From: DASRWI01 sp035654655
GTDB lineage: Bacteria; Bacteroidota; Ignavibacteria; Ignavibacteriales; Ignavibacteriaceae
NCBI GenBank assembly: GCA_035654655.1
Contig: DASRWI010000016.1
Span: 62,001 to 126,000, forward strand
DNA: 64,000 nt
Reading direction: 5' to 3'
Positions 25,297 through 34,343 of the stretch are shown here, piece after piece. Position 1 is the first letter of the stretch. Every line of letters starts with the position of its first letter. The translations under genes were made by a program, and so were the position numbers. The notes under the pieces were generated by a model. It made no database searches and was not told the origin of the DNA. It saw only the letters and a program-made list of their open reading frames with translations.

Positions 25297-28272
25297 ATGA
25301 CAAGAAAGTTTATGCTGGAAGAATCCTTAAGCAATAGGATTGAAAATTTCCAGGATTTAATGAAGTATAAAATTCACGAAGTTCTTCTTGTATCCAGTTT
25401 GTATGACTATTATCTGTTTGAAGAAGATGGAAGGTTATATGAACTTATTCGTGAAGAATATCAGGCACTAAATTTAAGTCAGGCACCTGAAATAACTCAC
25501 GTTACAACTGCAGGTGAAGCCATCGAACTTTTATCAAAAGAAAATCCTTTTGACCTTGTCATTACCACTATGCACATTGAAGATATGCACGTTATTTCCT
25601 TTGTGCAGCAACTAAAGAAGAAGAGCGTTAACATACCAATTATTCTGCTTGCTTATGATAACCGGGAGCGTAAAGAACTTGTTAGCAATTTTGATACTTC
25701 AATGCTGGAGAAAATTTTTATCTGGCAGGGAGATTACCGTTTGATAATGACTATTATCAAATATGTTGAAGACAAAATGAATTTAGAGTCTGATACACAG
25801 GCAGTTGGTGTTCAGTCCATTATTCTTGTTGAGGATAATGTGAAATTTTATTCATCATACCTGCCGATAATTTATTCTGAAGTATTCCGGCAGTCGCAAA
25901 GATTAATTTCAGAAGGGGTAAACTTAAGTCATAAATTTTTAAGAATGAGAGCACGTCCTAAAATTCTTCTTTGTACTACTTATGAAGAAGCCTGGAATGT
26001 TTACAACAAGTATAAAGATTATGTCCTTGGTATTATTACTGATAATAATTTTTCAAGGAATGGAGTTAAAGAACCGGATGCTGGATTATTATTCGCAAAA
26101 GAAGTTAGAAAAATACATAATGACATTCCAATTTTAATCCAGTCAAGCAATCAGGCTTATGCCGAGACTGCAAAATCAATGGGAATTTTCTTTTTACATA
26201 AAAGCAGTCCAAGATTGCTGCACGAGCTCCACGACTTTATGATGAACAACTTCGGCTTTGGGGATTTTGTTTTTAAAACTCCTGACCTTACTGAAGTTGG
26301 AAGAGCAACTAATTTAACCACGCTTGAAGAACAGCTAAAAGTTGTACCTGACGAAAGCATTCTATACCATTCAGAGCGTAATCATTTTTCCAATTGGCTA
26401 AAAGCAAGAACAGAATTCTGGCTGGCACATAGACTTAGACCAAAGCATGTTACTCAATTTAAAACAATATCTGACCTTAGAAATGAATTAATAAATTCTA
26501 TAAGAGAATATCAGGAAGCAAGACTTCAGGGAATTATTACTGATTTCAATAAGGAAACTTTTAATGCTCATAATAGTTTTGCACGTATAGGAGGCGGCTC
26601 ATTAGGTGGTAAAGCCCGCGGTTTAGGATTCATAAACAAACTTATCAACAACTATAATATTAAAAATAATTTTGATGGAGTTGAAATTTTTGTTCCTTCT
26701 GCTGTTGTTCTTGCAACAGATGTTTTTGATGAATTTATTGCTCATAATAAATTAGAAAATTGTGCACTTAATGAAGTCTCAGATAAAGAAGTTGTTCAAT
26801 TATTTCACGATGCAGTAAACTTCCCTTATGAGATTGAAGTGAAGCTCCGTGATTTTCTTGAAATAGTAAAAGAACCTCTTGCGGTAAGGTCATCAAGCTT
26901 GCTTGAAGATTCGCAATTCTTACCATTCGCCGGTGTTTATCAGACCTATATGATTCCCAATAACCACGAAGATATTGAAGTTAGATTTCATGAACTGCTT
27001 CAATGCATTAAATGTGTTTATGCTTCAACCTTTTACCGCAAGGCTAAGGATTATATGAAAGCAACATCTTATCGTCTTGAAGAAGAAAAAATGGCAGTAA
27101 TTATTCAGAGATTAGTTGGTGAACCGAGGGAGAATAGATTTTATCCTGATTTTGCAGGAGTTGCAAAGTCATATAACTTTTATCCTGTTGCTCCACAAAA
27201 ATCTTCTGATGGAATAGCAATGGTTGCATTAGGCTTAGGCAAAATGGTAGTAGAAGGAGGAGACAGTGTACGTTTTTGTCCAAAGTATCCTAAACATCTT
27301 TTACAATTTTATTCTGTTAAGGAGACTGTTAGAAATGCTCAGCAGAAATTTTTCGCATTAAACTTGAATGGTCACGTTGATGAAGGCTGCATTGATGATT
27401 CCTTTGCAAATATGGTTGAACCATATGAACTAAAGCTTGCCGAAAAAGATGGAACATTGAATTATGTAGGTTCAACATATTCGCCCGAGAATGATATAGT
27501 ATATGATGGAATTTCAAGAGCAGGACGAAGAGTCGTAACATTAGCTCCAATACTTAAGCAAAATATTTTTCCTTTAGCAGAAATTCTTGATGAACTTTTA
27601 GATATAGGTTCGTGGGGAATGGGTAGCGAAATTGAAATTGAATTTGCTGTTAATATGAGTACTGGTCTTAACAAATTAAAAGAATTTGCTTTACTGCAAA
27701 TGAGGCCTTTAGTAATTAGTCACGAAGCAGAAGAATTGAAAATTGAAATAAAAAATAAAGATGATATGATTTGCGAAAGCCATCAAGTTCTTGGTAATGG
27801 AGCAGTTAAAGTAAGAGATATTATAGTTGTTGATAATCAAAAATTTAACAGAGGAAAAAGTCATCAGGTCGCACAAGAGGTTTCAAAATTAAATGCAAAA
27901 CTTCAATCAGAAAAAAAACCTTATATATTAATCGGTGTTGGGAGATGGGGCAGCTTGGACCAATGGCTTGGCATTCCTGTTACCTGGGATCAAATATCAG
28001 GAGCAAGTGTAATAGTTGAATCCGGCTTTAAAGACTTTAACGTAACTCCATCGCAGGGAAGTCATTTTTTCCAAAACATAACATCATTTAGAGTAGGATA
28101 CTTTACTGTTAATTCATTCTTCAATCAGGGATATATAGATTGGGATTGGTTATTAAAACAGCAGCCTGTTGAAGAAATTGGCTTCACAAAACATTTAGCT
28201 TTTGAAGAACCAATAACAGTAAAAATAAACGGACATCAAAACATTGGAGTAATATTAAAACCGGGAAAGTAA
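25297..28272 (+). CDS. Receiver-like domains fused to a PPDK-type ATP-grasp domain
   Basis: A 991-residue cytosolic protein. Residues about 25-150 resemble a response-regulator receiver with the acceptor Asp replaced (FDLVITTMHIED). Residues about 170-330 resemble a second receiver (SIILVEDNVKFYSSYL; acceptor candidate Asp in GIITDNNFSRNG near residue 247; late Lys in FFLHKSSP). From about 430 a pyruvate phosphate dikinase/PEP synthase N-terminal ATP-grasp domain follows: GGGSLGGKARGLGFI, PLAVRSSSLLEDSQ, FAGVYQTYM and MAVIIQRLVGEP, ending in a domain with GVGRWGSLDQWLGIP. The phospho-His swivel domain and the PEP-binding barrel are absent, so it is not a complete dikinase. It may phosphorylate or sense something under receiver control, but this is inference. 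No kinase gene adjoins it. Confidence 0.82.
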   Translation: MTRKFMLEESLSNRIENFQDLMKYKIHEVLLVSSLYDYYLFEEDGRLYELIREEYQALNLSQAPEITHVTTAGEAIELLSKENPFDLVITTMHIEDMHVISFVQQLKKKSVNIPIILLAYDNRERKELVSNFDTSMLEKIFIWQGDYRLIMTIIKYVEDKMNLESDTQAVGVQSIILVEDNVKFYSSYLPIIYSEVFRQSQRLISEGVNLSHKFLRMRARPKILLCTTYEEAWNVYNKYKDYVLGIITDNNFSRNGVKEPDAGLLFAKEVRKIHNDIPILIQSSNQAYAETAKSMGIFFLHKSSPRLLHELHDFMMNNFGFGDFVFKTPDLTEVGRATNLTTLEEQLKVVPDESILYHSERNHFSNWLKARTEFWLAHRLRPKHVTQFKTISDLRNELINSIREYQEARLQGIITDFNKETFNAHNSFARIGGGSLGGKARGLGFINKLINNYNIKNNFDGVEIFVPSAVVLATDVFDEFIAHNKLENCALNEVSDKEVVQLFHDAVNFPYEIEVKLRDFLEIVKEPLAVRSSSLLEDSQFLPFAGVYQTYMIPNNHEDIEVRFHELLQCIKCVYASTFYRKAKDYMKATSYRLEEEKMAVIIQRLVGEPRENRFYPDFAGVAKSYNFYPVAPQKSSDGIAMVALGLGKMVVEGGDSVRFCPKYPKHLLQFYSVKETVRNAQQKFFALNLNGHVDEGCIDDSFANMVEPYELKLAEKDGTLNYVGSTYSPENDIVYDGISRAGRRVVTLAPILKQNIFPLAEILDELLDIGSWGMGSEIEIEFAVNMSTGLNKLKEFALLQMRPLVISHEAEELKIEIKNKDDMICESHQVLGNGAVKVRDIIVVDNQKFNRGKSHQVAQEVSKLNAKLQSEKKPYILIGVGRWGSLDQWLGIPVTWDQISGASVIVESGFKDFNVTPSQGSHFFQNITSFRVGYFTVNSFFNQGYIDWDWLLKQQPVEEIGFTKHLAFEEPITVKINGHQNIGVILKPGK

Positions 28273-28315
28273 AAGCGAACTGTACATTTAATAAAAATAT
28301 TTGCTAATTTTAGAT

Positions 28316-28606
28316 ATGAAGACTTTAGACGAAATAAGATTTTTGATAAATCAAGATAAATCTAAGTTGCAAAAGAAATATCCAATTAAAAGAATTGGGA
28401 TATTTGGTTCTTATGCTTATGGTAAACCAACAGTTAATAGTGATGTTGATATTATTATTGAATTAGAGGAACCAATCGGTCTTGATTTTATTGAATTAGC
28501 TGATGAATTGGAAAAATTAATCGGAATTAAAGTGGATCTTGTTTCCGCAAATGCAATAAAACCAAATATGATGAAATATGTTTCGGAGAATTTGGTTTAC
28601 ATCTGA
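28316..28606 (+). CDS. MNT-type nucleotidyltransferase, orphan antitoxin-like
   Basis: A 96-residue minimal nucleotidyltransferase with the motif GIFGSYAYGKPTVNSDVDIIIEL, i.e. the GSx(10)DxD pattern of DNA polymerase beta-like enzymes, plus LDFIELADELEKLIG and KVDLVSANAIKP. In MNT/HEPN toxin-antitoxin pairs the MNT partner AMPylates the HEPN RNase; here no HEPN (DUF86) gene lies on either side, so it is an orphan or a remnant. ATG at 28316 is chosen; an upstream in-frame TTG at 28301 would add five residues. It follows the PPDK-like gene by 43 nt and precedes a T9SS gene. Confidence 0.88.
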   Translation: MKTLDEIRFLINQDKSKLQKKYPIKRIGIFGSYAYGKPTVNSDVDIIIELEEPIGLDFIELADELEKLIGIKVDLVSANAIKPNMMKYVSENLVYI

Positions 28607-28653
28607 AAAATTTATTTCTTTTATTCTTGTTCAATTTATTTCGGGGGCTCTAT

Positions 28654-30480
28654 ATGAAAACTTTTTTACTGGCTCTTATTGTTTTTTGTGGGATTCAATT
28701 AACCTTTTCTCAGCAGTTCCATACTCTTGATGGAATTGAAGATAATCAGGGACATACTTTACTGCATTACCGCTTAGGAAATGAATCTTTCGAATACAAT
28801 CCTGTTTTTAGATATAATACATTCACCCAAGTTCAAAATTATTTAATCTATGCACATAATATTGATCCTATGGGAAATGCAAAAGGAGTAAATGATTTTG
28901 AATTTTTTCCTGGAGATACATCAAACTTCATAAATGTGGGAAGCATTATTTACCCTGATAGTCATGGTTATATCTCCAGAAACGATTCACAAGTTACTGG
29001 CACTATGGTAGCTTATGACAAAGTAGATATTTCAAAGCAAAATCCAAATAAAGTTTTTGTGTTTGGACCAGGTGGACATATTAGAAGTTGGGATGGTGGT
29101 TATACTTTCCCTTTAGATTCAATTCCTGCTATTGCTAATTTTATTCCTATTTCTCTTGCTGACTTTGATGATAATGTTGAATTCGGATTTAATGAGAATA
29201 ACCAGCTAGGCAAAAATGGAGTTCGTGTTGATACTTCAATGATTTACATGGATAAATATTTAAATTTTAAATATGATATGAATGGAAATTATGTATATAG
29301 AGTAAACAAAAGCTCTGAGGGATATGAATTAAGTGTATCTAATGACAAAGGAAATTCATTTACATGGTCTGCAAAATTCATCAGTGAAAGACCAATAATT
29401 ATTTCTATAAATAAAACTAATTCGGGTGAGCTATATCTATCGTCTGGCAATTACATTTACAAATCAACAGATTATGGAAATAACTTTTTAATCTACAAAA
29501 CTTTACCAAGCAGGATAGTTGGTTTATACAAAAAACCATCTTCACAAATAATATATGCTGCAACCAGTTACAAATTGTATGAAATTACTCCTGATACAAA
29601 TAAAATCTTAATCAGCTTACCTCTATATGCAGATTTATTAGCTTACTATCCTTTAATCATTGGTAATACCTGGATTTATAATTGGTCTGATTGGTGGGAT
29701 GGAGGATATGAACAAAATATTTATACGAGGACAGTTATTTCTAAAGAAGTATTAAGTAATAATAAAGAATATTATAAAATTGAAGAAAAGTTTGTAACCT
29801 CTTTAGGTGTATCAAATTTTTATGAAAGAATAGATTCAATTACAGGATTAATATACAGATTTGATACTACTGGTTGTGAAAACGATGAAAGAATAATTGA
29901 AGATTTGGCAGCTGTAGAAGGCGATAGTTTACCGATTCAACGTTTTACTTATTGCGGCAACCCTAATTCTTACTTTTTCTCAGAAGAAAAATCAGAAATA
30001 ATTTTTGGGGATACCACAACTTCAAGAACTTTCGAAGATTTCTGGACAGATGAAGCATACAGTTATAAATTAGCTAAACATTTTGGATTAATTAATATTG
30101 TACATGGTTATTATGGAGGAAGAATAACTTTTACAATTCTTGGTTGTGTTATCAATGGAGTAGTATACGGTGATACAGCCACTACTGATGTTAAACTTGA
30201 AAATAATTTAACTCCAACTGCATACAATCTTTCTCAAAATTATCCTAACCCTTTTAATCCGAGTACTGCAATAAAATTCCAGATTCCTAAAGCTTCGCAA
30301 GTTAAGCTTGAAGTTTATGATGTACTTGGTAACTTAATTCAAACAATAGTTGATGAATATAAATCTGCAGGTAATTACCAGACGGAATTAAATTTATCAA
30401 ACCTTAGCAGTGGGGTTTATCTTTACAAACTTCAAGCAGGAGATTTCTCATCAACTAAAAAAATGATGTTGGTGAAGTAA
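28654..30480 (+). CDS. T9SS-exported protein with BNR-like and C-terminal paralogous module
   Basis: A 608-residue protein with a signal peptide (KTFLLALIVFCGIQLTFSQ). The middle carries loose BNR/propeller-like strings (SNDKGNSFTW, STDYGNNFLIYK). Residues about 330-520 form a module beginning YPLIIGNTWIYNWSDWW that is repeated as the whole mature part of the next gene. The C-terminal 80 residues are a T9SS type A sorting domain (NYPNPFNPSTAIKFQIP ... KMMLVK), so it should cross the outer membrane through the gliding/Por machinery and be attached to the surface or released. ATG at 28654 is preferred over an upstream TTG at 28627 because it starts exactly at the signal peptide. The next gene starts 2 nt downstream. 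Confidence 0.85.
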   Translation: MKTFLLALIVFCGIQLTFSQQFHTLDGIEDNQGHTLLHYRLGNESFEYNPVFRYNTFTQVQNYLIYAHNIDPMGNAKGVNDFEFFPGDTSNFINVGSIIYPDSHGYISRNDSQVTGTMVAYDKVDISKQNPNKVFVFGPGGHIRSWDGGYTFPLDSIPAIANFIPISLADFDDNVEFGFNENNQLGKNGVRVDTSMIYMDKYLNFKYDMNGNYVYRVNKSSEGYELSVSNDKGNSFTWSAKFISERPIIISINKTNSGELYLSSGNYIYKSTDYGNNFLIYKTLPSRIVGLYKKPSSQIIYAATSYKLYEITPDTNKILISLPLYADLLAYYPLIIGNTWIYNWSDWWDGGYEQNIYTRTVISKEVLSNNKEYYKIEEKFVTSLGVSNFYERIDSITGLIYRFDTTGCENDERIIEDLAAVEGDSLPIQRFTYCGNPNSYFFSEEKSEIIFGDTTTSRTFEDFWTDEAYSYKLAKHFGLINIVHGYYGGRITFTILGCVINGVVYGDTATTDVKLENNLTPTAYNLSQNYPNPFNPSTAIKFQIPKASQVKLEVYDVLGNLIQTIVDEYKSAGNYQTELNLSNLSSGVYLYKLQAGDFSSTKKMMLVK

Positions 30481-30482
30481 TT

Positions 30483-31397
30483 ATGAAAAAATTTATTCTT
30501 TTTCTATTTGTCATATTAATTACTCAAGATTTTTATTCTCAAACATTGCAAGATAATCTAAAGTTTTATCCATTGGCTGTCGGGAATACATGGATTTATC
30601 ATTGGTCTAACTCTTGGGACTTTGGATATGAGGAACAAATTATTACTATAAAAGTAGTAACCAAGCAAACATTGGGGAATAGTAAAGAATATTTTAGAAT
30701 AGAAAAAAAGTTTTCTAAGGGTGCAAATACTATAACACTTTTTGAGCGAATCGATAGTATAAATGGTTTGATATATATGCTTGATTATGGTTGTGAAGGT
30801 AACGAAAGAATAATTGAAGATTTTTCTGGAGATGTTGGAGATACTTTATCTTCAACTCGTTTTCTGGATTGTGGTCCATACGTATATACATATTATTTTG
30901 AAAAAGGCATTGATACAACTTTTAATCAGAACAGACAATACAAAATTTTTGAAAATGCGGTTATTTCCAGTTATTATAAATATAAACTTACTAAAGATAT
31001 TGGAATAAGCTATATATATAATAGTTTTGATTTTGGAATCATACAACATGTACTCAAAGGCTGCCTCATAAACGGTGTTCTTTATGGTGACACTACTGCT
31101 ACTGATGTTGAACTTGAAAATAATTTAACTCCAAATGAATTTAATCTCTCACAAAATTATCCTAATCCTTTTAATCCGAGTACTACAATAAAATTCCAGA
31201 TACCTAAAGCTTCACAAGTAAAACTTGAAGTATATGATGTGCTTGGTAATTTAATTCAAACAGTAGTTGATGAATATAAATCAGCTGGTAATTACCAGAC
31301 TGAAGTAAATTTATCTAATCTTAGCAGTGGAATTTATCTTTATAAACTTCAAGCAGGAGATTTTATATCAAGTAAAAAAATGATGTTGATGAAATAA
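30483..31397 (+). CDS. T9SS-exported paralog of the previous gene's C-terminal half
   Basis: A 304-residue protein with signal peptide (KKFILFLFVILITQDFYSQ), then the module starting FYPLAVGNTWIYHWSNSWDFG and closing with CLINGVLYGDTTATDVELEN, then the T9SS sorting domain. Over about 270 residues it aligns without large gaps with the C-terminal half of the preceding protein. The nucleotide sequence of the sorting domains is almost the same. This is a tandem partial duplication of about 0.9 kb. The function of the GNTWIY-type module is unknown; it is frequent before sorting domains in this phylum. A perfect hairpin follows at 31410-31437. Confidence 0.87.
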   Translation: MKKFILFLFVILITQDFYSQTLQDNLKFYPLAVGNTWIYHWSNSWDFGYEEQIITIKVVTKQTLGNSKEYFRIEKKFSKGANTITLFERIDSINGLIYMLDYGCEGNERIIEDFSGDVGDTLSSTRFLDCGPYVYTYYFEKGIDTTFNQNRQYKIFENAVISSYYKYKLTKDIGISYIYNSFDFGIIQHVLKGCLINGVLYGDTTATDVELENNLTPNEFNLSQNYPNPFNPSTTIKFQIPKASQVKLEVYDVLGNLIQTVVDEYKSAGNYQTEVNLSNLSSGIYLYKLQAGDFISSKKMMLMK

Positions 31398-31409
31398 CAC
31401 TTCGATACA

Positions 31410-31437
31410 ATTTCGTCCCGATAAATCGGGACGAAAT
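31410..31437. terminator. Perfect hairpin between convergent genes
   Basis: Stem ATTTCGTCCCGA/TCGGGACGAAAT with loop TAAA, 12 nt past the T9SS gene stop and 17 nt from the stop of the convergent PorV-like gene. There is no long T-run, so it could be a bidirectional terminator or a REP-like palindrome. Confidence 0.6.
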
Positions 31438-31454
31438 CACTCAGTGCACATTAT

Positions 31455-32519
31455 TCAAAATATCCAATTAAAACTTGTACTAAAAACATTTAGATTATCC
31501 CAGTCATCATAATCTGTAACATAGCTTGGCTGCTTTTTGCCAACATAATCAAGCCTTAACTCAAATGGATAATTATATAATTTTTGAAATGGAACTGATA
31601 ATCCCAATCCATAAGTAAAATCTGTCAGGTTATCTTTACCATTATTTCCTAATCCAGCTTTTTCAATATAGTATCCAAATCTTAATGCAAATATTTCCAA
31701 AGCTTTTATTTCAACTCCGGTACTGAAAGTAGTATATCTTTCACTCTTAAGAACATATCTGTATTCAACATTAAATAAAAAATCTAAATTATTTAATCCT
31801 TTAACCCATTGATTAGAATAATTGGAACTAACATATGCAATACCACCTTCTATTGAGGATGGAAGCATTTCAGATTGGATACCATCATATTCCACATCTG
31901 CTCTGAAAAGATTTTTAACAACTAACCCTGCATTTATTGAGTTCTTGTATTCATCGGTCTCATTCAATTCAAATATTTTTAAAGCACCTAAATCCAACAT
32001 ATAGTTATCAAGGATTGCCAGTTTTTCACTGGTTATTTTATTGTAATAGCTATTTCTAAAATAATTTATGTTTAGTCCAATTGCTAAATCTTCGGATGGA
32101 TTAAAAGCATAATTTATTTTATATAATTGGTCATTTACATCTTCCATTATATTATACAAAATATTATATTGAGGAAGTGAAAATTTATTCCCAAAGTTAA
32201 ATGCAAATCTATTAATAGATAGAGTATGATTCTTTGCAAGTTTAACACTTAAGCCCATATAATTATAAGATGCATTTACGTATGCATAATATGGGTTCCC
32301 ATAAGAATAATTAAAATTTACTCCTTTTGTAAATCCTATTGATGCTGGATTATAAAAAGAAGAATTTGCCCCATCTTCAGATGCAATAAGTCCTTTTCCC
32401 ATTGCTTCAGCTTTTGCACTTGGCTGCCTGCCAAAGAAAATTTCAGAAGCAAAACCTCTGTAGTCCTGAGAGTAAATAAAAGAAGAACTTAACAATAAAA
32501 GAAATAGTACCTTTTTCAA
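31455..32519 (-). CDS. PorV/PorQ-like outer-membrane protein
   Basis: A 354-residue predicted beta-barrel with a signal peptide (KKVLFLLLLSSSFIYSQ). The opening of the mature protein, SAKAEAMGKGLIASEDGANSSFYNPASIGF, is the FadL/PorV-family start with a plug-like small loop and the NPAS(G/I) motif. The remainder is alternating amphipathic strands, ending in an aromatic residue (FNWIF), as outer-membrane barrels do. PorV is the T9SS shuttle protein; members with divergent sequences are abundant here and may act for particular cargo. It is convergent with the T9SS tandem pair, which makes a cargo-shuttle relation plausible but unproven. Confidence 0.75.
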   Translation of the reverse strand: MKKVLFLLLLSSSFIYSQDYRGFASEIFFGRQPSAKAEAMGKGLIASEDGANSSFYNPASIGFTKGVNFNYSYGNPYYAYVNASYNYMGLSVKLAKNHTLSINRFAFNFGNKFSLPQYNILYNIMEDVNDQLYKINYAFNPSEDLAIGLNINYFRNSYYNKITSEKLAILDNYMLDLGALKIFELNETDEYKNSINAGLVVKNLFRADVEYDGIQSEMLPSSIEGGIAYVSSNYSNQWVKGLNNLDFLFNVEYRYVLKSERYTTFSTGVEIKALEIFALRFGYYIEKAGLGNNGKDNLTDFTYGLGLSVPFQKLYNYPFELRLDYVGKKQPSYVTDYDDWDNLNVFSTSFNWIF

Positions 32520-32567
32520 AATTATACCCTTTATATTTTTTTTTGAACATATTAAAATATATGTTTA

Positions 32568-32981
32568 TTGTATTCTAAAAAAATATTTTATAAAATTTTG
32601 AAAAATTATTTAATCGTTTTTTTTGGTGCGGGACTTGGAGGAGCTTTACGCTACTGGAGCTCCAGTGCTGTTTATAAATTTTTACCTCCAACTTTTCCTT
32701 ACGGAACTTTATTTGTAAATGTTATCGGAAGTTTTATTCTTGGTATAGTTATGTACTATCTTGATTATAAAAAATTAATCAATGCAGATACAAGAATATT
32801 TTTAACCATTGGTTTCTGCGGAGGTTTTACAACCTTCTCAACTTTTTCTTATGAAACTCTTAATTTATTAAGAGATAATGAATATCTTATTGCAAGCATA
32901 AATATTATTGCTAATGTTTTGCTTACTCTTATTGCACTTTTTGCTGCTTACAAACTTTCTAAATTATTATCAGGAGTATAA
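32568..32981 (+). CDS. crcB: Fluoride ion channel CrcB/Fluc
   Basis: A CrcB/Fluc protein of up to 137 residues with four membrane helices, exporting fluoride as a dimer. Core motifs: GAGLGGALRYW, PYGTLFVNVIGSFILG and TIGFCGGFTTFSTFSYE with the conserved Phe residues and the central sodium-site Gly-Thr-Phe stretch. No ATG exists in frame at the 5' end: TTG at 32568 is one choice, TTG at 32598 (KNYLIVFFGAGLGG) is another and gives 127 residues. It overlaps nothing and is followed 1 nt later by a DUF190 gene with SD CAGGAG. No fluoride riboswitch is recognisable in the 48-nt spacer. Confidence 0.9.
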   Translation: MYSKKIFYKILKNYLIVFFGAGLGGALRYWSSSAVYKFLPPTFPYGTLFVNVIGSFILGIVMYYLDYKKLINADTRIFLTIGFCGGFTTFSTFSYETLNLLRDNEYLIASINIIANVLLTLIALFAAYKLSKLLSGV

Positions 32982-32982
32982 T

Positions 32983-33321
32983 ATGGAAATTAAAGGTGAA
33001 GCAAAGCTTATCAGAATTTTTGTGGGTGAAACTGATTTGATAAATCATATTCCTGTATATGAAAAGATTGTTAATGAAGCACGGAAAGTCCACCTTGCAG
33101 GTGCAACTGTTTACAAGGGTGTTATGGGATTTGGTAAAGCGAGCCTAATACATACTTCTAAAATTTTAAGATTATCTGAAAATCTTCCGATGGTTATTGA
33201 AATTATTGATACTGAAAAAAAGATTGAAGAATTTCTTCCAACTATTCACAATATTTTTGAAGAAGCTAAAAGCGGCGGTTTAATTACAATGGAGAAAGTT
33301 GATATTATCAAATATTCTTAA
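32983..33321 (+). CDS. DUF190 family protein, CrcB partner
   Basis: A 112-residue cytosolic protein with the DUF190 pattern: GEAKLIRIFVGETD, the loop HLAGATVYKGVMGFGKASLIHTSK and LPMVIEIIDTEKKIEEFLP. DUF190 proteins resemble PII/CutA-like ferredoxin folds and are very often encoded beside crcB, so a regulatory role on fluoride export is likely but not proved. ATG 32983 is preceded by CAGGAG at 32971-32976. A longer in-frame start upstream at 32908 would lie inside crcB and is unlikely. It converges with the aldo/keto reductase gene and overlaps its end by 4 nt. Confidence 0.9.
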   Translation: MEIKGEAKLIRIFVGETDLINHIPVYEKIVNEARKVHLAGATVYKGVMGFGKASLIHTSKILRLSENLPMVIEIIDTEKKIEEFLPTIHNIFEEAKSGGLITMEKVDIIKYS

Positions 33322-34205
33322 GTATCCCCTCTCCAGTTATTATCTTTTGCCTTAAATGTTTCTATTAATAAATTTGTAATCTCCTCAGGCAATGAGCCTT
33401 TATTTGCGTTTTCAATATTCTTCTGCAGATGTTCCATTTTACTCGTCCCGGTGATTGCACTGCTTACACCTTTAGCAAAAACAGAAAACCTTGTGGCGAG
33501 TTCATTCATATCCATATCAATATTTAAGTTCATTTCTTTCCAACGCAGCCAGTAAGTTTCAGAGTATTCATTATAAGGTCTATCTTTATGCTTCCAGAAA
33601 ACATTTGCCAATGGACGTTTTGCAATTATTCCCATATTTTCAATTTCAGCAAGAGATAAATAATGAAGCAGGCTTCTTTGGTCTGTTATATTTACTGAGG
33701 TTTGAATACTATCGAAAAAACCTGACTTTATTGCTCTTGATAAATCTTCATTCTCACCTGAATAAGCCGCAGCCCTTATTTTCCCTTCGTGCTTAGTTCT
33801 TAATAAAGCTTCTGCAAGTCCATTATTTTCTACAAGGTCAAAAGAGCAGGAGTGTAAATGAACAATATCAATATAATCAGTGTTCATTCTTTTTAATGCT
33901 TCGTCAACACCATCAGTAATAGCACGGAATGTCCAATCAGGAACTCCTTCAATTCCATAACCTACTTTTGTAGATAAAATTATTCTATCTCTTTTATCTT
34001 TTATAAACCTGCCGAGTCTTTCTTCAGAAAGACCATAACCTCTTGCTGTATCGAATAAAGTAATTCCATTTTCGTAAGCATAATTGAGAAGTGTTTCTAC
34101 CTGGCTGTCGGGAACATCGTGATGTCCAATTTGACCACAGCCTAATCCAACTGCAGAAACTTTAAATCCTGTTGAGCCAAAATCGCGGGCAGGTACTTTT
34201 AGCAA
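33318..34205 (-). CDS. Aldo/keto reductase
   Basis: A 295-residue NAD(P)H-dependent (beta/alpha)8 barrel oxidoreductase. The catalytic tetrad residues can be placed: Asp in LFDTARGYGLSEERLG with the Tyr in RGYG, Lys in LSTKVGYG, and the His in DIVHLHSCSFD. The start VGLGCGQIGHHDVPDS and ARDFGSTGFKVSAVGLG are typical of AKR-like proteins. Substrate range is unknown. Co-factor binding residues near the C-terminus (AKGVSSAITGTSKMEHL) are seen. It stands alone, separated by a palindromic repeat from the desaturase gene downstream of it on the other side. Confidence 0.93.
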   Translation of the reverse strand: MLKVPARDFGSTGFKVSAVGLGCGQIGHHDVPDSQVETLLNYAYENGITLFDTARGYGLSEERLGRFIKDKRDRIILSTKVGYGIEGVPDWTFRAITDGVDEALKRMNTDYIDIVHLHSCSFDLVENNGLAEALLRTKHEGKIRAAAYSGENEDLSRAIKSGFFDSIQTSVNITDQRSLLHYLSLAEIENMGIIAKRPLANVFWKHKDRPYNEYSETYWLRWKEMNLNIDMDMNELATRFSVFAKGVSSAITGTSKMEHLQKNIENANKGSLPEEITNLLIETFKAKDNNWRGDT

Positions 34206-34264
34206 TGTGAACCTCTAAAATTTTTTGTAATGCAATTTAATAATTTTAAGATGACATTATACTA

Positions 34265-34338
34265 ACGCTTCGGTCTTCTCCCATAGGGACCACTATGTGG
34301 TCGATACATCCCTCGAGGGACACTCGAAGTACCTTCGC
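34265..34338. repeat. Palindromic element related to the one at 14785
   Basis: Contains GACCAC/GTGGTC (34288-34302) and TCCCTCGAGGGA (34309-34320), and ends with CACTCGAAGTACCTTCGC, which matches CACTCGAAGACCTTCGC at 14902-14918 apart from one T. It lies between the aldo/keto reductase start and the desaturase stop, has no coding potential and is GC-richer than its surroundings. Confidence 0.6.
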
Positions 34339-34343
34339 TATCC

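Noticed and set aside
28301..28315. TTG start for the MNT gene
   Set aside because: The ATG at 28316 gives a compact domain start, and the five extra residues have no support.
31410..31437. Insertion sequence end
   Set aside because: The perfect stem CCCGATAAATCGGG alone is not enough; no transposase or second end was found, so it is listed as a terminator or palindrome.
32521..32567. Fluoride riboswitch upstream of crcB
   Set aside because: The spacer is only 48 nt, AT-rich, and lacks the conserved riboswitch core.
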